Position numbers and translations under genes: made by a program. A stretch of 64,000 bases of DNA, from NCBI RefSeq assembly GCF_013201075.1, contig NZ_CP053708.1:1119501-1183500 (forward strand). Reading direction: 5' to 3'. Below, piece after piece: positions 1 to 8,544 of this stretch (the stretch's first letter is position 1; every line of letters begins with the position of its first letter). Source of the stretch: Lichenicola cladoniae. Its GTDB lineage: Bacteria > Pseudomonadota > Alphaproteobacteria > Acetobacterales > Acetobacteraceae. The notes under the pieces are model-generated. The model did not search any database. It had not been told where the DNA came from and was given only the letters and a program-made list of their open reading frames with translations.

Positions 1-654
1 TTCGACGGTGTCGTAACCTCTCGGCTGACGGACGTCGGCGATTACGTGAATGCGGCAGGCGGCGACGTGGGATCGAAAGGGGCGGCGTCCGAGCTGTTCA
101 GCGTCGCCGACATTCACGAGCTGCGGGTGTTCGTCTCGATCCCGCAGGATTATGCCGACATCCTGAAGCCCGGGCTGACGGCAACGCTGAGCCTGCCGCA
201 GGCGCCCGGCAAGCTCTACACGGCGCAGTTCCTGACCTCGGCGAACGCGATCAATCCGCAGACCCGCACCGTGGTGACCGAACTGACGATCAAGAACCTG
301 AACCACGAGTTGTGGCCGGGCACCTATGTGAGCGTTCATTTCTCGGTGCCGGCCGATCCGCATATCCTCATCGTGCCAGAACAGGCGCTGCTGTTCCGGG
401 CGCAGGGGATGCAGGTAGCGCTGCTCGACGGGCAGGGGCGGGTGCATCTGCAGGCCGTCACGCTCGGCCGCAATCTTGGAACCGCGGTACAGATCCTGTC
501 CGGGATCAAGAAGACCGATCGGATCGTCAACAATCCATCGATGGGCCTGCTCGAAGGCGAAACCGTGAAGGTGGTCGAGCCGGTGCATGGATATTCTGCC
601 GCAAGCGCCCAGCCCGCGCCCGAGCCGGTGCCGGAGGAAGGTGTTCGCCGATGA
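1..654 (+). CDS. Efflux RND transporter periplasmic adaptor subunit (C-terminal part, cut by left edge)
   Basis: The reading frame is open from base 1 and enters from outside the window; 217 residues are visible. The first visible residues, FDGVVTSRLTDVGDYV, match the beta-barrel entry of HlyD/MFP adaptors. A beta-barrel and a membrane-proximal domain follow (VPEQALLF near residues 123-130, then a GLLEGETVKVV type ending). Such proteins bridge an inner-membrane pump and an outer-membrane channel in the periplasm. The C-terminal tail is rich in Ala, Pro and Glu. The stop overlaps the next start as ATGA, so the two genes are translationally coupled. The inner-membrane pump of this system is not visible and may lie upstream. 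The substrate cannot be told. Confidence 0.88.
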   Translation, partial: FDGVVTSRLTDVGDYVNAAGGDVGSKGAASELFSVADIHELRVFVSIPQDYADILKPGLTATLSLPQAPGKLYTAQFLTSANAINPQTRTVVTELTIKNLNHELWPGTYVSVHFSVPADPHILIVPEQALLFRAQGMQVALLDGQGRVHLQAVTLGRNLGTAVQILSGIKKTDRIVNNPSMGLLEGETVKVVEPVHGYSAASAQPAPEPVPEEGVRR

Positions 655-2111
655 GCAGGCTTTCGCTCGGGCGCATGTTCGTCCTGTTGCCGTTGCTCGC
701 CGGATGCGACCTGGCACCGCACTATGCACCGCCGACCTACGTCCTGCCGGCGAGCTATGCCGGTTCCGGCCCGTTCGGGATCGCGCATCCCGCCGACACG
801 CTGCCGCGCGGTCCATGGTGGACGATGTTCGGCGACCCGTTGCTGAACCAGCTCGAGACCCAGGCCGCAGCCGGTAATCCGGATCTCGCGGCGATCGCCG
901 AGCAATATACCCAGGCGCGCGACCTCGCCGCGGAAGCGCGCGCGAACCTGTTCCCGCAGATCGGCGTGGACGGTTCGACCACCGACAACAAGCAGTCCGA
1001 CCATCGGCTCTATCGCACCACCAGCAGCGGGCCGAACGAGGCGTCGTCCAACGAGATCCAGGGAACAGCATCCTGGGAGCCGGATTTCTGGAGCCGGATA
1101 CGCAACCAGACCCGGGTGCAGAAGCGATTGGCGCAGTCGAGTGCGGCAAACCTGGCAAATGCTCGCCTCAGCCTGCAGGCCGAACTCGCGGACGATTATG
1201 TCGCGTTGCGCGGCCTCGACAGCCAGGATGCGGTCTACCGCCAGTCGATCGGCTTCTATCGCCAGACGGTCGACATCACCAAGCTGCGGCTGGCCGGCAA
1301 GATCGCGTCCGGCCTGGACGTGTCCCGCGCACAGACCCAGCTTTTCTCGACGGTGGCTCTGGAAACCGGGATCGCGGCCCAGCGCGCGGTACTGCAGCAT
1401 GCCATCGCGGTGCTGGTCGGCGTCACGCCGAGCGCGTTCGTCATCCCGGTCGAGAGCGAAGCGCGTCTGGCAGTGCCGCTGATCCCGCCCAGCGTGCCGT
1501 CCGTCCTGCTGCAACGCCGCCCCGACATCGCCGTCGCGGAGCGGCAGATGGCCGCGGGGAATGCCGGCATCGGCATCGCCAGGGCGGCCTTCTATCCCGA
1601 CATCAACATCAGCCTGCTCGGTGGTTTCCAGGATACCGGCTTCAATCTTGCCAGCTTGCCCAACAGCCTCTGGACGATCGGCGCCCAAGCGATGCTGCCG
1701 CTGTTCGAAGGCGGCCTGCGTCGCGCCGAGTTGCAGCGGAGCTGGTCGCAGTACGCACAGACCCGGGATAATTACCGGTCCGTCGTGCTGTCCGCATTCC
1801 AGGAAGTCGAGGACGGGCTGACCCTGACCTCGCAGCTGCAGGCCGAGGCGCTGCAGCAGACCCAGGCAGTGTCGTCGGCGGAGAAGGCGCAGGCGATCAC
1901 CCTGCAGCTCTACACCGGTGGGCTCACCAACTATCTCGATGCGGTGGTGGCCCAGGTCGCGGCGCTGACCGCGCGGATCGCCCTGGTGCAGGTGCAGACC
2001 CAGCACCTGCAGGCCTCTGTCGCACTGATCCGCGCCCTGGGCGGCGGCTGGACCAGCGCAGAGCTGCCGACCGAGAATGGCGTGCTGCCGTTCAACCCGG
2101 TCGCCCTCTGA
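651..2111 (+). CDS. Outer-membrane efflux lipoprotein, NodT/OprM family
   Basis: 486 residues, the usual size of this family. The ATG at 651 overlaps the adaptor stop by 4 bp; longer upstream starts in this frame would read through the adaptor gene. The protein opens with a lipoprotein signal (MSRLSLGRMFVLLPLLAGC, lipid-modified Cys19). The family signatures PWWTMFGDPLLNQL and LLQRRPDIAVAERQ and the C-terminal GGGW motif are present. It would form a trimeric TolC-like channel together with the adaptor encoded just upstream. The last 20 bp overlap the 3' end of the convergent glycosyltransferase gene at 2092-3177. Family assignment is secure; the exported compound is unknown. Confidence 0.93.
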   Translation: MSRLSLGRMFVLLPLLAGCDLAPHYAPPTYVLPASYAGSGPFGIAHPADTLPRGPWWTMFGDPLLNQLETQAAAGNPDLAAIAEQYTQARDLAAEARANLFPQIGVDGSTTDNKQSDHRLYRTTSSGPNEASSNEIQGTASWEPDFWSRIRNQTRVQKRLAQSSAANLANARLSLQAELADDYVALRGLDSQDAVYRQSIGFYRQTVDITKLRLAGKIASGLDVSRAQTQLFSTVALETGIAAQRAVLQHAIAVLVGVTPSAFVIPVESEARLAVPLIPPSVPSVLLQRRPDIAVAERQMAAGNAGIGIARAAFYPDINISLLGGFQDTGFNLASLPNSLWTIGAQAMLPLFEGGLRRAELQRSWSQYAQTRDNYRSVVLSAFQEVEDGLTLTSQLQAEALQQTQAVSSAEKAQAITLQLYTGGLTNYLDAVVAQVAALTARIALVQVQTQHLQASVALIRALGGGWTSAELPTENGVLPFNPVAL

Positions 2112-3177
2112 ACGCAGCGCGGCCCCCCCTGCGCGCCTCGTCGTAAAGGCGTTCGCAGGCGCTGAGCCAGATGTCGCGGGTGAACAATTCCATCACCCGC
2201 CTATGCGGTATGCAGCGGTCGATCGCCATCGCGGACGGGATCGCCAGCGCGAGAGCGGCGGCATCGTCCGGAGGCGCGAAGCTGCCCGCTTCGGCAATCA
2301 CCTCGCGGGCCGCGCCCATGTCGATGCTGGCGACCGGCAGGCCGCACGCCATCGCCTCGATCGCCACCAGGCCGAACGGTTCGTCCCAGCACGGCGTGAA
2401 CAGGAATACCGATGCACGGGCGAGTTCGGGCGCGAGCGAGGCGGCATGCAGATGGCCGCCGTAGCGGATGCCACCGGTGATCGCCGGCTTGACCAGCGCT
2501 TCCCAATAGACCGGGTCCTCGATGGTGCCGAACAAGGTGAGCGCAATTCCACTGCGCTGTGCGGCTTCCACCGCCAGGTGGGTGCCCTTGTTCGGCGTGA
2601 TCCGGCCGCACCAGACCGCGCTGCCGTCGCCCGTCGCCTGGAACGGCCAGGCAGCCGGGTCGATGCCGTTATAGAGGATCGATGCCTCCGCAGGCGCACC
2701 GCCCGGCCACCACGCATGCATCTGTCCCGCCGACGTGACGGTGAGCCGATGCGCGGGTCCGGCGCTGTCCTTCACGAACCAGTGCAGCGCATCGAACGGC
2801 GGCACATGCAGCGAAGTGACCGTGGGCGCGACATCGGTGCGGGCGCGCTGGAGCGGGAAACGATGCAGGCTGTTGTTGTGAACGACGTCGAACCCGCCGG
2901 CGGCGATGCGGTCGCACGCGGCTTCGTAACCGGCATCGACATGCGCGATGAGCGGCGCGCAGCCGCGATGTTCCGCCCATGGAAACGTGCGTTCGTAATG
3001 TTCGCCCAACACCGGGTCGATCGCGAAGCGCGGGTCGCTGTCCCCGGCGGCGAACAGCACCACTTCGTGTCCGCGCGCCATGAGGCCGGCGGCAAGATGC
3101 CAGCTATGGGCTTCCATTCCGCCCATGAACGGCTCCGCGATCGGCTGGCGCACATGGGCCAGCAGCGCGATCCTCAC
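2092..3177 (-). CDS. Glycosyltransferase family 4 (GT-B fold)
   Basis: 361 residues starting at GTG 3177 (VRIALLAHVRQPIAEP), overlapping the upstream stop as GTGA. The open frame extends much further upstream, but that part is the shadow of the neighbouring gene. The N-terminal half has the glycine-rich GGMEAHSWHLAAGL loop of GT4 enzymes. The C-terminal half has the nucleotide-sugar motif EPFGLVAIEAMACGLPV (E-x7-E). This is the last gene of a four-gene glycosyltransferase unit, so it probably adds a sugar to a surface polysaccharide, glycolipid or soluble glycoside. Donor and acceptor cannot be read from sequence. Its 3' end overlaps the convergent efflux lipoprotein gene by 20 bp. Confidence 0.85.
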   Translation of the reverse strand: MRIALLAHVRQPIAEPFMGGMEAHSWHLAAGLMARGHEVVLFAAGDSDPRFAIDPVLGEHYERTFPWAEHRGCAPLIAHVDAGYEAACDRIAAGGFDVVHNNSLHRFPLQRARTDVAPTVTSLHVPPFDALHWFVKDSAGPAHRLTVTSAGQMHAWWPGGAPAEASILYNGIDPAAWPFQATGDGSAVWCGRITPNKGTHLAVEAAQRSGIALTLFGTIEDPVYWEALVKPAITGGIRYGGHLHAASLAPELARASVFLFTPCWDEPFGLVAIEAMACGLPVASIDMGAAREVIAEAGSFAPPDDAAALALAIPSAMAIDRCIPHRRVMELFTRDIWLSACERLYDEARRGGRAAFRGRPG

Positions 3178-4097
3178 GCGGCCGCATACGCAGCCGGCGC
3201 TGCACGGTCTTCCAGCGTCCGGATCACGCTGGTGGTGTTGGTGTAGGGCTGGTGGCCCTGCTGCCCGGTCAGCGCCAGATCCGCCGCATCGGGACGGCGC
3301 AGGATCCGGATCGGCGCGCCCGGCGCATCGTCGATCAGCCCCATCAGGCGGAACGCGTAGAGCCAGTGCCCCATGGTCCGGTAGCCCCACTTGGCTTCGA
3401 ACACCTGCGCATTGCGCACGACGCTGTCGAGATGATGGACCGGTGGCATGTGGTGCTGATGATGCTGGTGATAGGCGAGGCCGCCCTTCATCCAGGCGAT
3501 CGCGATGCCTTTGCGGTCGAGCACCTTTCCGAAGTCGGTATCTTCGCCGCCATAGCCGCGATAGCGCTCGTCGAAGCCGCCCGCCTCCAGGAAGGTCTTC
3601 CGCCGCATCGCGAAGTTCAGCGACCAGAAGCAGCGATAATCGCTGCAGCGTTCGATCCCCTCGGACGGCGGTCCTCGCCGGTCGGAATGCCTGACCGCGA
3701 CCGACGCGAAATCGTCGAAGCTCCATCCCTCCCTCGTGGCTCCGCTCGGCAAATACATCACCTCGCCCATCAGCAGCCCGTCGAGTATTGCGAGCCCGGC
3801 TGCGTAGTCGGAGATCAGCGTCGGTGCCGGAATGCAGTCCATGTCGAGAAACACCAGCATGTCGCCCGACGCGGCGCGTGCAGCGGCGTTGCGCGCTGCC
3901 GCCAGCGGCAGAAGCTCGTCGGCGATTAGGATCTGACGGATCGGGAAAGATGCTGCGGGAAGCTCGTAGGTTTCGTCCTGCATCACCGCGACGATCAGCT
4001 CGGCCGGCGCCCGGTCCTGGCGGCTCAGGCCGAGAACGACGTTGCGCAGATGGTCCGGCCGCCCCTTGGCCAACGTCACGACCGATACGGTATTCAT
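3174..4097 (-). CDS. Glycosyltransferase family 2 with galactosyltransferase-type C-terminal domain
   Basis: 307 residues. The N-terminus (MNTVSVVTLAKGRPDHL) is a GT-A Rossmann-like strand. The metal-binding DxD-type motif appears as LVFLDMDC (about residues 81-88). The segment GGFDERYRGYGGEDTDFG, with its ED pair, matches the catalytic C-terminal module of galactosyltransferase-like GT2 enzymes. It is followed by an unusual His run (YHQHHQHHMPPVHH). The gene is third in the cluster: 6 bp separate it from the upstream stop at 4104, and its own stop overlaps the next start. Function is a sugar transferase of unknown specificity. Confidence 0.85.
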   Translation of the reverse strand: MNTVSVVTLAKGRPDHLRNVVLGLSRQDRAPAELIVAVMQDETYELPAASFPIRQILIADELLPLAAARNAAARAASGDMLVFLDMDCIPAPTLISDYAAGLAILDGLLMGEVMYLPSGATREGWSFDDFASVAVRHSDRRGPPSEGIERCSDYRCFWSLNFAMRRKTFLEAGGFDERYRGYGGEDTDFGKVLDRKGIAIAWMKGGLAYHQHHQHHMPPVHHLDSVVRNAQVFEAKWGYRTMGHWLYAFRLMGLIDDAPGAPIRILRRPDAADLALTGQQGHQPYTNTTSVIRTLEDRAAPAAYAAA

Positions 4098-4103
4098 GTG
4101 TGT

Positions 4104-5240
4104 TCAGGCTCCCGTGAGCAACGAAGGTGAGGTGGCGGCGACCTGCGGCCACAGGCTGGTCGCCAGCTGTTCGAGCCAGGCAGCGGCCTTGTCCGCCGGC
4201 CGCTCCTCGATCATTGCGCGCTGCGCATCCGGCCGATGGCCCGACAGCGTTTCCGCGAGCGCCTGCCGCCAGGCATCCGCCGAGGACGGCAGGTGTGGCC
4301 GGACGCACGCGACGCCGGCGGCGGCCAGCGCCTCGGCCTTTCGATGCTGTTCATCGAAGTATCGCCACTCCGGGACTGCGAGCCACGGACGCGATGCCGC
4401 CAGGATCTGCTGGCAGGTGGTGTTGCCGGTCGACGCGATCACCAGGTCGGCGGCGCCGACATGCGCCACGGCGTTCTTCACCCAGCCGCGATGTTCGATG
4501 TTGGCGGGCTCGGTCGCATGCCAGTCGCGTTCGACCGGGCCGATCGTGATCCAGCGTGCACCCGGGCGCGAGCGCGCGCCGACGCCGAGTGCGGCCTGGC
4601 TGAAGCCGCTGCCGCCTGCGCCGGCCATCACCAGGATCAACTCCTCGTCCGGTCCCACGCCGATCCGCCGCCGCGCCGCCCGGCGCTCGACGCGTCCGGT
4701 ATCGACGCCCAGCCCGCCCGCGAAGCAGGTCCGCGCACGCATCGCCGCGTCCCATTCCGGCTGGGCCAGCGCCGCGTGGAACGGCGCCAGCAGCCCCGCC
4801 GCGCCGTCATAGGCAGCGCGGTGGCCCGCGTCGCCGCGATCGCCGTGCTGCAGCACCTTCACGTGCGGTACGCTGCAGATCCGCGCGAGCTGCGCGATTT
4901 CCGCCGACACGTCGCAGATCATCAGTGCCGGATCCGCGGCATCGAACCAGGCGACGATCGTCGCCATCGCCCGGCGGATCGACGGCCAGCCGAGGGGCGC
5001 GCAATGCAGCGTCGATGGGGTCGGCACATGATCCATCGTTGCCGCCTCGTCGCCGCGCGGCTCGAACAGCGACGGGATGACGACGATCGCCGCGTTTCCG
5101 GGAAGCGGCGGGAAGATGTCGTCGCGGGCACAGAAGATGACCAGCGGCCGGTCCGCCGGCAGCGCGTGCGCGATGGCGGCGCAGCGTTCGGCATGACCAC
5201 GGCCCTGATGGTGCGCGAAATAGCCGAACGGCCGCTTCAT
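4104..5240 (-). CDS. MurG/GT28-like predicted glycosyltransferase
   Basis: 378 residues from ATG 5240, which overlaps the upstream stop as ATGA. The frame stays open further upstream but only as the shadow of that gene. The N-terminal motif GYFAHHQGRGHAERC resembles the glycine-rich donor-side loop of MurG-like and archaeal-type GT28 enzymes. The C-terminal half has a strand followed by ADLVIASTGNTTCQQILA, equivalent to the GxGT/S segment that binds the nucleotide sugar. It is membrane-associated or cytosolic by analogy. It is translationally coupled in the cluster. The match is by fold motif only, so specificity is unknown. Confidence 0.72.
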   Translation of the reverse strand: MKRPFGYFAHHQGRGHAERCAAIAHALPADRPLVIFCARDDIFPPLPGNAAIVVIPSLFEPRGDEAATMDHVPTPSTLHCAPLGWPSIRRAMATIVAWFDAADPALMICDVSAEIAQLARICSVPHVKVLQHGDRGDAGHRAAYDGAAGLLAPFHAALAQPEWDAAMRARTCFAGGLGVDTGRVERRAARRRIGVGPDEELILVMAGAGGSGFSQAALGVGARSRPGARWITIGPVERDWHATEPANIEHRGWVKNAVAHVGAADLVIASTGNTTCQQILAASRPWLAVPEWRYFDEQHRKAEALAAAGVACVRPHLPSSADAWRQALAETLSGHRPDAQRAMIEERPADKAAAWLEQLATSLWPQVAATSPSLLTGA

Positions 5241-6553
5241 GCCGCTGCGGCCCGATATGCCCGACCCAGCATTGCGTAGAGGGAGACCGACCGTCGGGCG
5301 TAATTCGACCAGTCGTAGGCACCGATGTTTCGCAGCGCCGCCCGTGACAGCCGGTCGTGCAGAGAAGCGTCCGAAACGATCCGCAGGCACGCCGAACCGA
5401 TCGCCGCATCGTCCAGAGGATCGACCAGGATACCGTGCCCGATCGTCTCGACGATCTCGCCCGGACCGCCATTGCGCGTGGCGACCACCGGAACCCCCGC
5501 CGCCGCCGCCTCGATCAATGTCAGCCCGAACGGTTCATGCAATGCCGGGTTCACGAAAACGCCACCCTGCGCGGCCCGCTGATAAAGAGCGACGACGTCG
5601 CCGGACTCATGCCGGGGCGGCAGCGCCACCCGCCCATACAGACCCCAGTCGGTGCAGAGGCAATCGAGTTCCAGCAGAACCTCACGTTCCTCGGTGGACG
5701 ATCGGCTTCCGCCACGCTGGCCTGCCAGGATCACGAGGTTCGCCGTCTCGGCCAGCCCGGGCGTCGCCGTAAAGGCTCGTACGAGTGCGGCCAGGTTCTT
5801 CTTGGCGACCGGCCGTGCGATCGCCAGCACGATCGGCTTGTGCGGGTCGTGCAGGCACTCGGCCAGTCGCGCGATAAGGAGCGACGACGATCGTGGACGT
5901 TCACGGTGGGGCACGCCGGGGGGCAGGCAGTGAATGCGGGAGGCCGCATCGGCAATGCCATAGGCGTGGATCTGGTGGTCGGCCTCATCGCGCGTGGAGA
6001 CGATGATCGCATCCGCCATGGCGATCGCATGGCGCTCGCCGCCGATGCGTTCCTCGAGGACGCTGCAGACGGAATGCTGCACCCGCTTGTCGATCCCGAG
6101 CGAGTGCGGCGTGAAGACGACCGGAATGTCGAACCGTGCGCGTGCGGCCAGCGCGATGGCGGCGGCATCGGCGAAATGGGCATGGATGATGTCGGGCAGC
6201 CGCGGCAGCCTTGCCAGGTGGCTGCAGAACGCTTCGGTGAAGGCCGGAAGGTCGGCAGCCAGCGCCTCCTTCTCGAGATAGGCACGCCTGGCCGTCGGCA
6301 CACGGTCGATGGTGATCTTCGGGCCAGCCGGCTCGGAGGGGAGTGCGTGTTCGGCGCCCAGCTGCTTGTCGTCGAACAGTCGCGTCACGATCGAGATTTT
6401 CGCGACGGAAGACAGTCGTGCCTGCGCGAACGCCGCATCGAGCACGTAGGCGATATGCCCGCCGGTATCCGCGGTCGCGCCAAATCTGACCGGCGGTGCC
6501 TTGAGGCATCCGCCGAGTGCCAGATGCACGATGAATAGGTTTTCCCCTGTCAC
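5237..6553 (-). CDS. Sucrose-phosphate-synthase-like glycosyltransferase (GT4)
   Basis: 438 residues, GTG start at 6553. The order of motifs follows sucrose-phosphate synthase and mannosylfructose-phosphate synthase: an N-terminal ATADTGGHIAYVLDAAF loop, PDIIHAHFADAA, FTPHSLGIDKR, and a C-terminal ALHEPFGLTLIEAAAAG then ATRNGGPGEI. The family transfers a hexose from a nucleotide sugar to a ketose phosphate or a related acceptor. No sucrose-phosphate phosphatase is seen nearby. The gene leads the four-gene operon. The ribosome-binding site is weak (GGAG lies about 17 bases upstream), and a second GTG at codon 9 is a possible start. Assignment to the subfamily is good; the exact acceptor is inference. 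Confidence 0.78.
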   Translation of the reverse strand: MTGENLFIVHLALGGCLKAPPVRFGATADTGGHIAYVLDAAFAQARLSSVAKISIVTRLFDDKQLGAEHALPSEPAGPKITIDRVPTARRAYLEKEALAADLPAFTEAFCSHLARLPRLPDIIHAHFADAAAIALAARARFDIPVVFTPHSLGIDKRVQHSVCSVLEERIGGERHAIAMADAIIVSTRDEADHQIHAYGIADAASRIHCLPPGVPHRERPRSSSLLIARLAECLHDPHKPIVLAIARPVAKKNLAALVRAFTATPGLAETANLVILAGQRGGSRSSTEEREVLLELDCLCTDWGLYGRVALPPRHESGDVVALYQRAAQGGVFVNPALHEPFGLTLIEAAAAGVPVVATRNGGPGEIVETIGHGILVDPLDDAAIGSACLRIVSDASLHDRLSRAALRNIGAYDWSNYARRSVSLYAMLGRAYRAAAA

Positions 6554-6608
6554 CGGGCCGTAACGTCAGCTCCGCAAAAGGGTTCGGATCAGGATCAAGA
6601 AGCTCGAG

Positions 6609-6628
6609 GCGCACCCCTTCGGGTGCGC
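6609..6628 (-). terminator. Hairpin downstream of the DAK-type kinase gene
   Basis: A perfect 8-bp stem (GCGCACCC/GGGTGCGC) with a CTTC loop on the + strand (GAAG on the minus strand), 17 bp beyond the kinase stop at 6645. Read on the minus strand it is followed by a mixed pyrimidine stretch containing CTTCTTG rather than a clean T-run. It probably reduces readthrough into the glycosyltransferase operon that starts at 6553. Confidence 0.5.
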
Positions 6629-6644
6629 GGTAAGGCCTGCGTGA

Positions 6645-8363
6645 TCAGGTCGGGAAGTCGAGCAGGGCGTGGATCGTACTCGCTGCAAGCGCCAGCGATA
6701 CGGCGCCCGCGTCGCGGTGCCCGCGGCTGCGTTCGGCGATGATGCTGGCCCGGCCGAGCCGCGGCGTCAGCCTGGCGGTTGCATCGGAGGCGCGGGTCGC
6801 TTCCTTGCTGGCAGCAGCCCAGGCTGCCGCCAGTGGCAACCCGGCGTCGACCGATGCCGACAGGGTCCGGACGAACGGATCGAGCGCGTCGACCAGGGTC
6901 TTGTCCCCGGGCTTCGCGCCGCCGAGCGCGGTGATGCTGTCGAGCGCCTTCTTGGCACCGGCCGCGACCTGACCGGCATCGACCGGCGCCTCATCGCTCA
7001 GGCACTGGCTGGCCGAGCGCAGCCCCAGTCCCCAGATCACCCCGGAGGTGCCGCCGGCCCGGTCCGCCCAGGCATCGGCAGCCGCTCCGAGCACGCTGGC
7101 GGCCCCGGCCCCGGCCGTCGCCGCCGCCTGTGCCGCCGCTGCCGCCGCCGTCGAACCACGCGTCATGCCCTGGCCGTGGTCGCCATCGCCGGCCTTGGCG
7201 TCGATCCGCCCGAGCTCGTCCTCGGCGCTTGCCAAAGCTGCCGCCAGGAACGCCATGCCATCCGCGATCAGGCGACCCTGTGCCGCCGAGGCGGTGCTTG
7301 CGGGTGGCCAGCTCGTGCGCTCCTCTTCTGCGACGTCGGGCACGGCCTCCACCGAGACCAGCCCCTCGTCGGCACCGATGCGCAGCGTCGCCGTGTCGCA
7401 CGGTGCCAGCCACAGCGGCTCCAGCTCGTCATCGAGCCAGGTCAGGGTCAGCGAGCAGCCTTCCATGTCGAGACTGGTCATGAACTCGCCCACCAGCGGC
7501 GCCACCAGCGTCAGCCCCGCATCGCGCAGCAATGCCGCCACCGCGACCCACAGCACGAACAGTTCCTCGTGCTTGGTGCTGCCGAGACCATTCAGGATCA
7601 CGGCGACGCGTTGTCCGGCTTGTGCCGGAACCTCGTCCAGCAACCGCTGCACCAGCAACGCGGCGATTTCCGAAGCGCCGAGGATCGGGGTTTCCTCGAT
7701 GCCCGGCTCGCCGTGGATGCCGAGCCCGATCGCCATCTGGCCGGGCGGCACGGCGAACAAGGGCGCCTCGGCGCCCGGCAGCGTGCAGCCGGCGAACGCC
7801 ACGCCGAACGAGCGCGTTCTTGCGTTGGCCAGCCGTGCCAGGCGTTCGACCTCGTCGAGCGGCTTGCCGGCTTCCGCCGCGGCACCGGCGATCTTGAACA
7901 CCGCGAGGTCGCCGGCGACGCCGCGTCGCCTGGCCTGGTTGTCCGCCGGTGCGCTCGCCACGTCGTCGGTGATCGCCAGCGGCCGCACGTCGATGCCGTC
8001 GCCGCGCAACTGCTCGGCCGCCATTCCGAAATTCAGCACGTCGCCGGCATAGTTGCCGTAGCCGAGCAGGATGCCGGCGCCGCGATGTGCCTTCACAGCG
8101 ACCGAGCGGATGAACCGGGTCGAGGGGGATGCGAACACGTCGCCGGTTACCGCGGCATCGGCGAAGCCCTGGCCGACATAGCCGGCGAAGGCGGGATAAT
8201 GGCCGCTGCCGCCACCCACCACGACGGCGACCTTGCCCTGCGGCGTCGGGGTCGCGCGTAGCACGCCGCCCTGGGTCAGCCGCACGGTCCTGGCATGGAC
8301 GTCGCAATAGCCGCGCATCGCATCGGCGGCGAAAGTGTCCGGCTTGTCGAACAGATGGGTCAT
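6645..8363 (-). CDS. Fused DhaK-DhaL family kinase (dihydroxyacetone or tetrulose kinase)
   Basis: 572 residues, the size of single-chain ATP-dependent dihydroxyacetone kinases. The N-terminal DhaK domain has GGGSGHYPAFAG (residues 50-61) and the substrate-binding His217 in GIHGEPG. The C-terminal DhaL domain has the Mg-ATP Asp cluster DAKAGDGDHGQGM (residues 388-400). The enzyme phosphorylates a short ketose using ATP directly, with no PTS component. It diverges from a ribose-type ABC importer with a DeoR-type regulator and a dehydrogenase, an arrangement known for tetritol pathways where this family acts as erythrulose kinase. Dihydroxyacetone remains possible. The ATG at 8363 has AGGA about 10 bases upstream. 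Confidence 0.88.
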   Translation of the reverse strand: MTHLFDKPDTFAADAMRGYCDVHARTVRLTQGGVLRATPTPQGKVAVVVGGGSGHYPAFAGYVGQGFADAAVTGDVFASPSTRFIRSVAVKAHRGAGILLGYGNYAGDVLNFGMAAEQLRGDGIDVRPLAITDDVASAPADNQARRRGVAGDLAVFKIAGAAAEAGKPLDEVERLARLANARTRSFGVAFAGCTLPGAEAPLFAVPPGQMAIGLGIHGEPGIEETPILGASEIAALLVQRLLDEVPAQAGQRVAVILNGLGSTKHEELFVLWVAVAALLRDAGLTLVAPLVGEFMTSLDMEGCSLTLTWLDDELEPLWLAPCDTATLRIGADEGLVSVEAVPDVAEEERTSWPPASTASAAQGRLIADGMAFLAAALASAEDELGRIDAKAGDGDHGQGMTRGSTAAAAAAQAAATAGAGAASVLGAAADAWADRAGGTSGVIWGLGLRSASQCLSDEAPVDAGQVAAGAKKALDSITALGGAKPGDKTLVDALDPFVRTLSASVDAGLPLAAAWAAASKEATRASDATARLTPRLGRASIIAERSRGHRDAGAVSLALAASTIHALLDFPT

Positions 8364-8446
8364 CGGGTGTTGTCCTGGAACAGGGAGGCTGCGGTCCGTC
8401 GAGCCCTGATCCCATCTAATCGTCAGTGAGACAAATGATGCGATCG

Positions 8447-8492
8447 TAACAACTCCCTGTTATAACCCTTGCCCCGTTTCATCTCCGTGTTA
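8447..8492. promoter_or_regulatory. Candidate operator repeats in the kinase/ABC divergent region
   Basis: The 181-bp gap between the two divergent start codons contains the perfect dyad TAACA-N6-TGTTA (8447-8462). A further TGTTA lies at 8488-8492, exactly 30 bp after the first. The right arm of the dyad overlaps TATAAC (8461-8466), which could be a -10 element for the ABC operon, although I see no good -35 at the usual distance. Spaced short repeats of this kind suit a DeoR-family repressor such as the one encoded at 12245. This is inference from position and symmetry only. Confidence 0.35.
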
Positions 8493-8544
8493 CGGTCTTC
8501 CCAACTAGCGGTCCCCGGATGAACGGGAGCGGGGGAGTAGCGTC

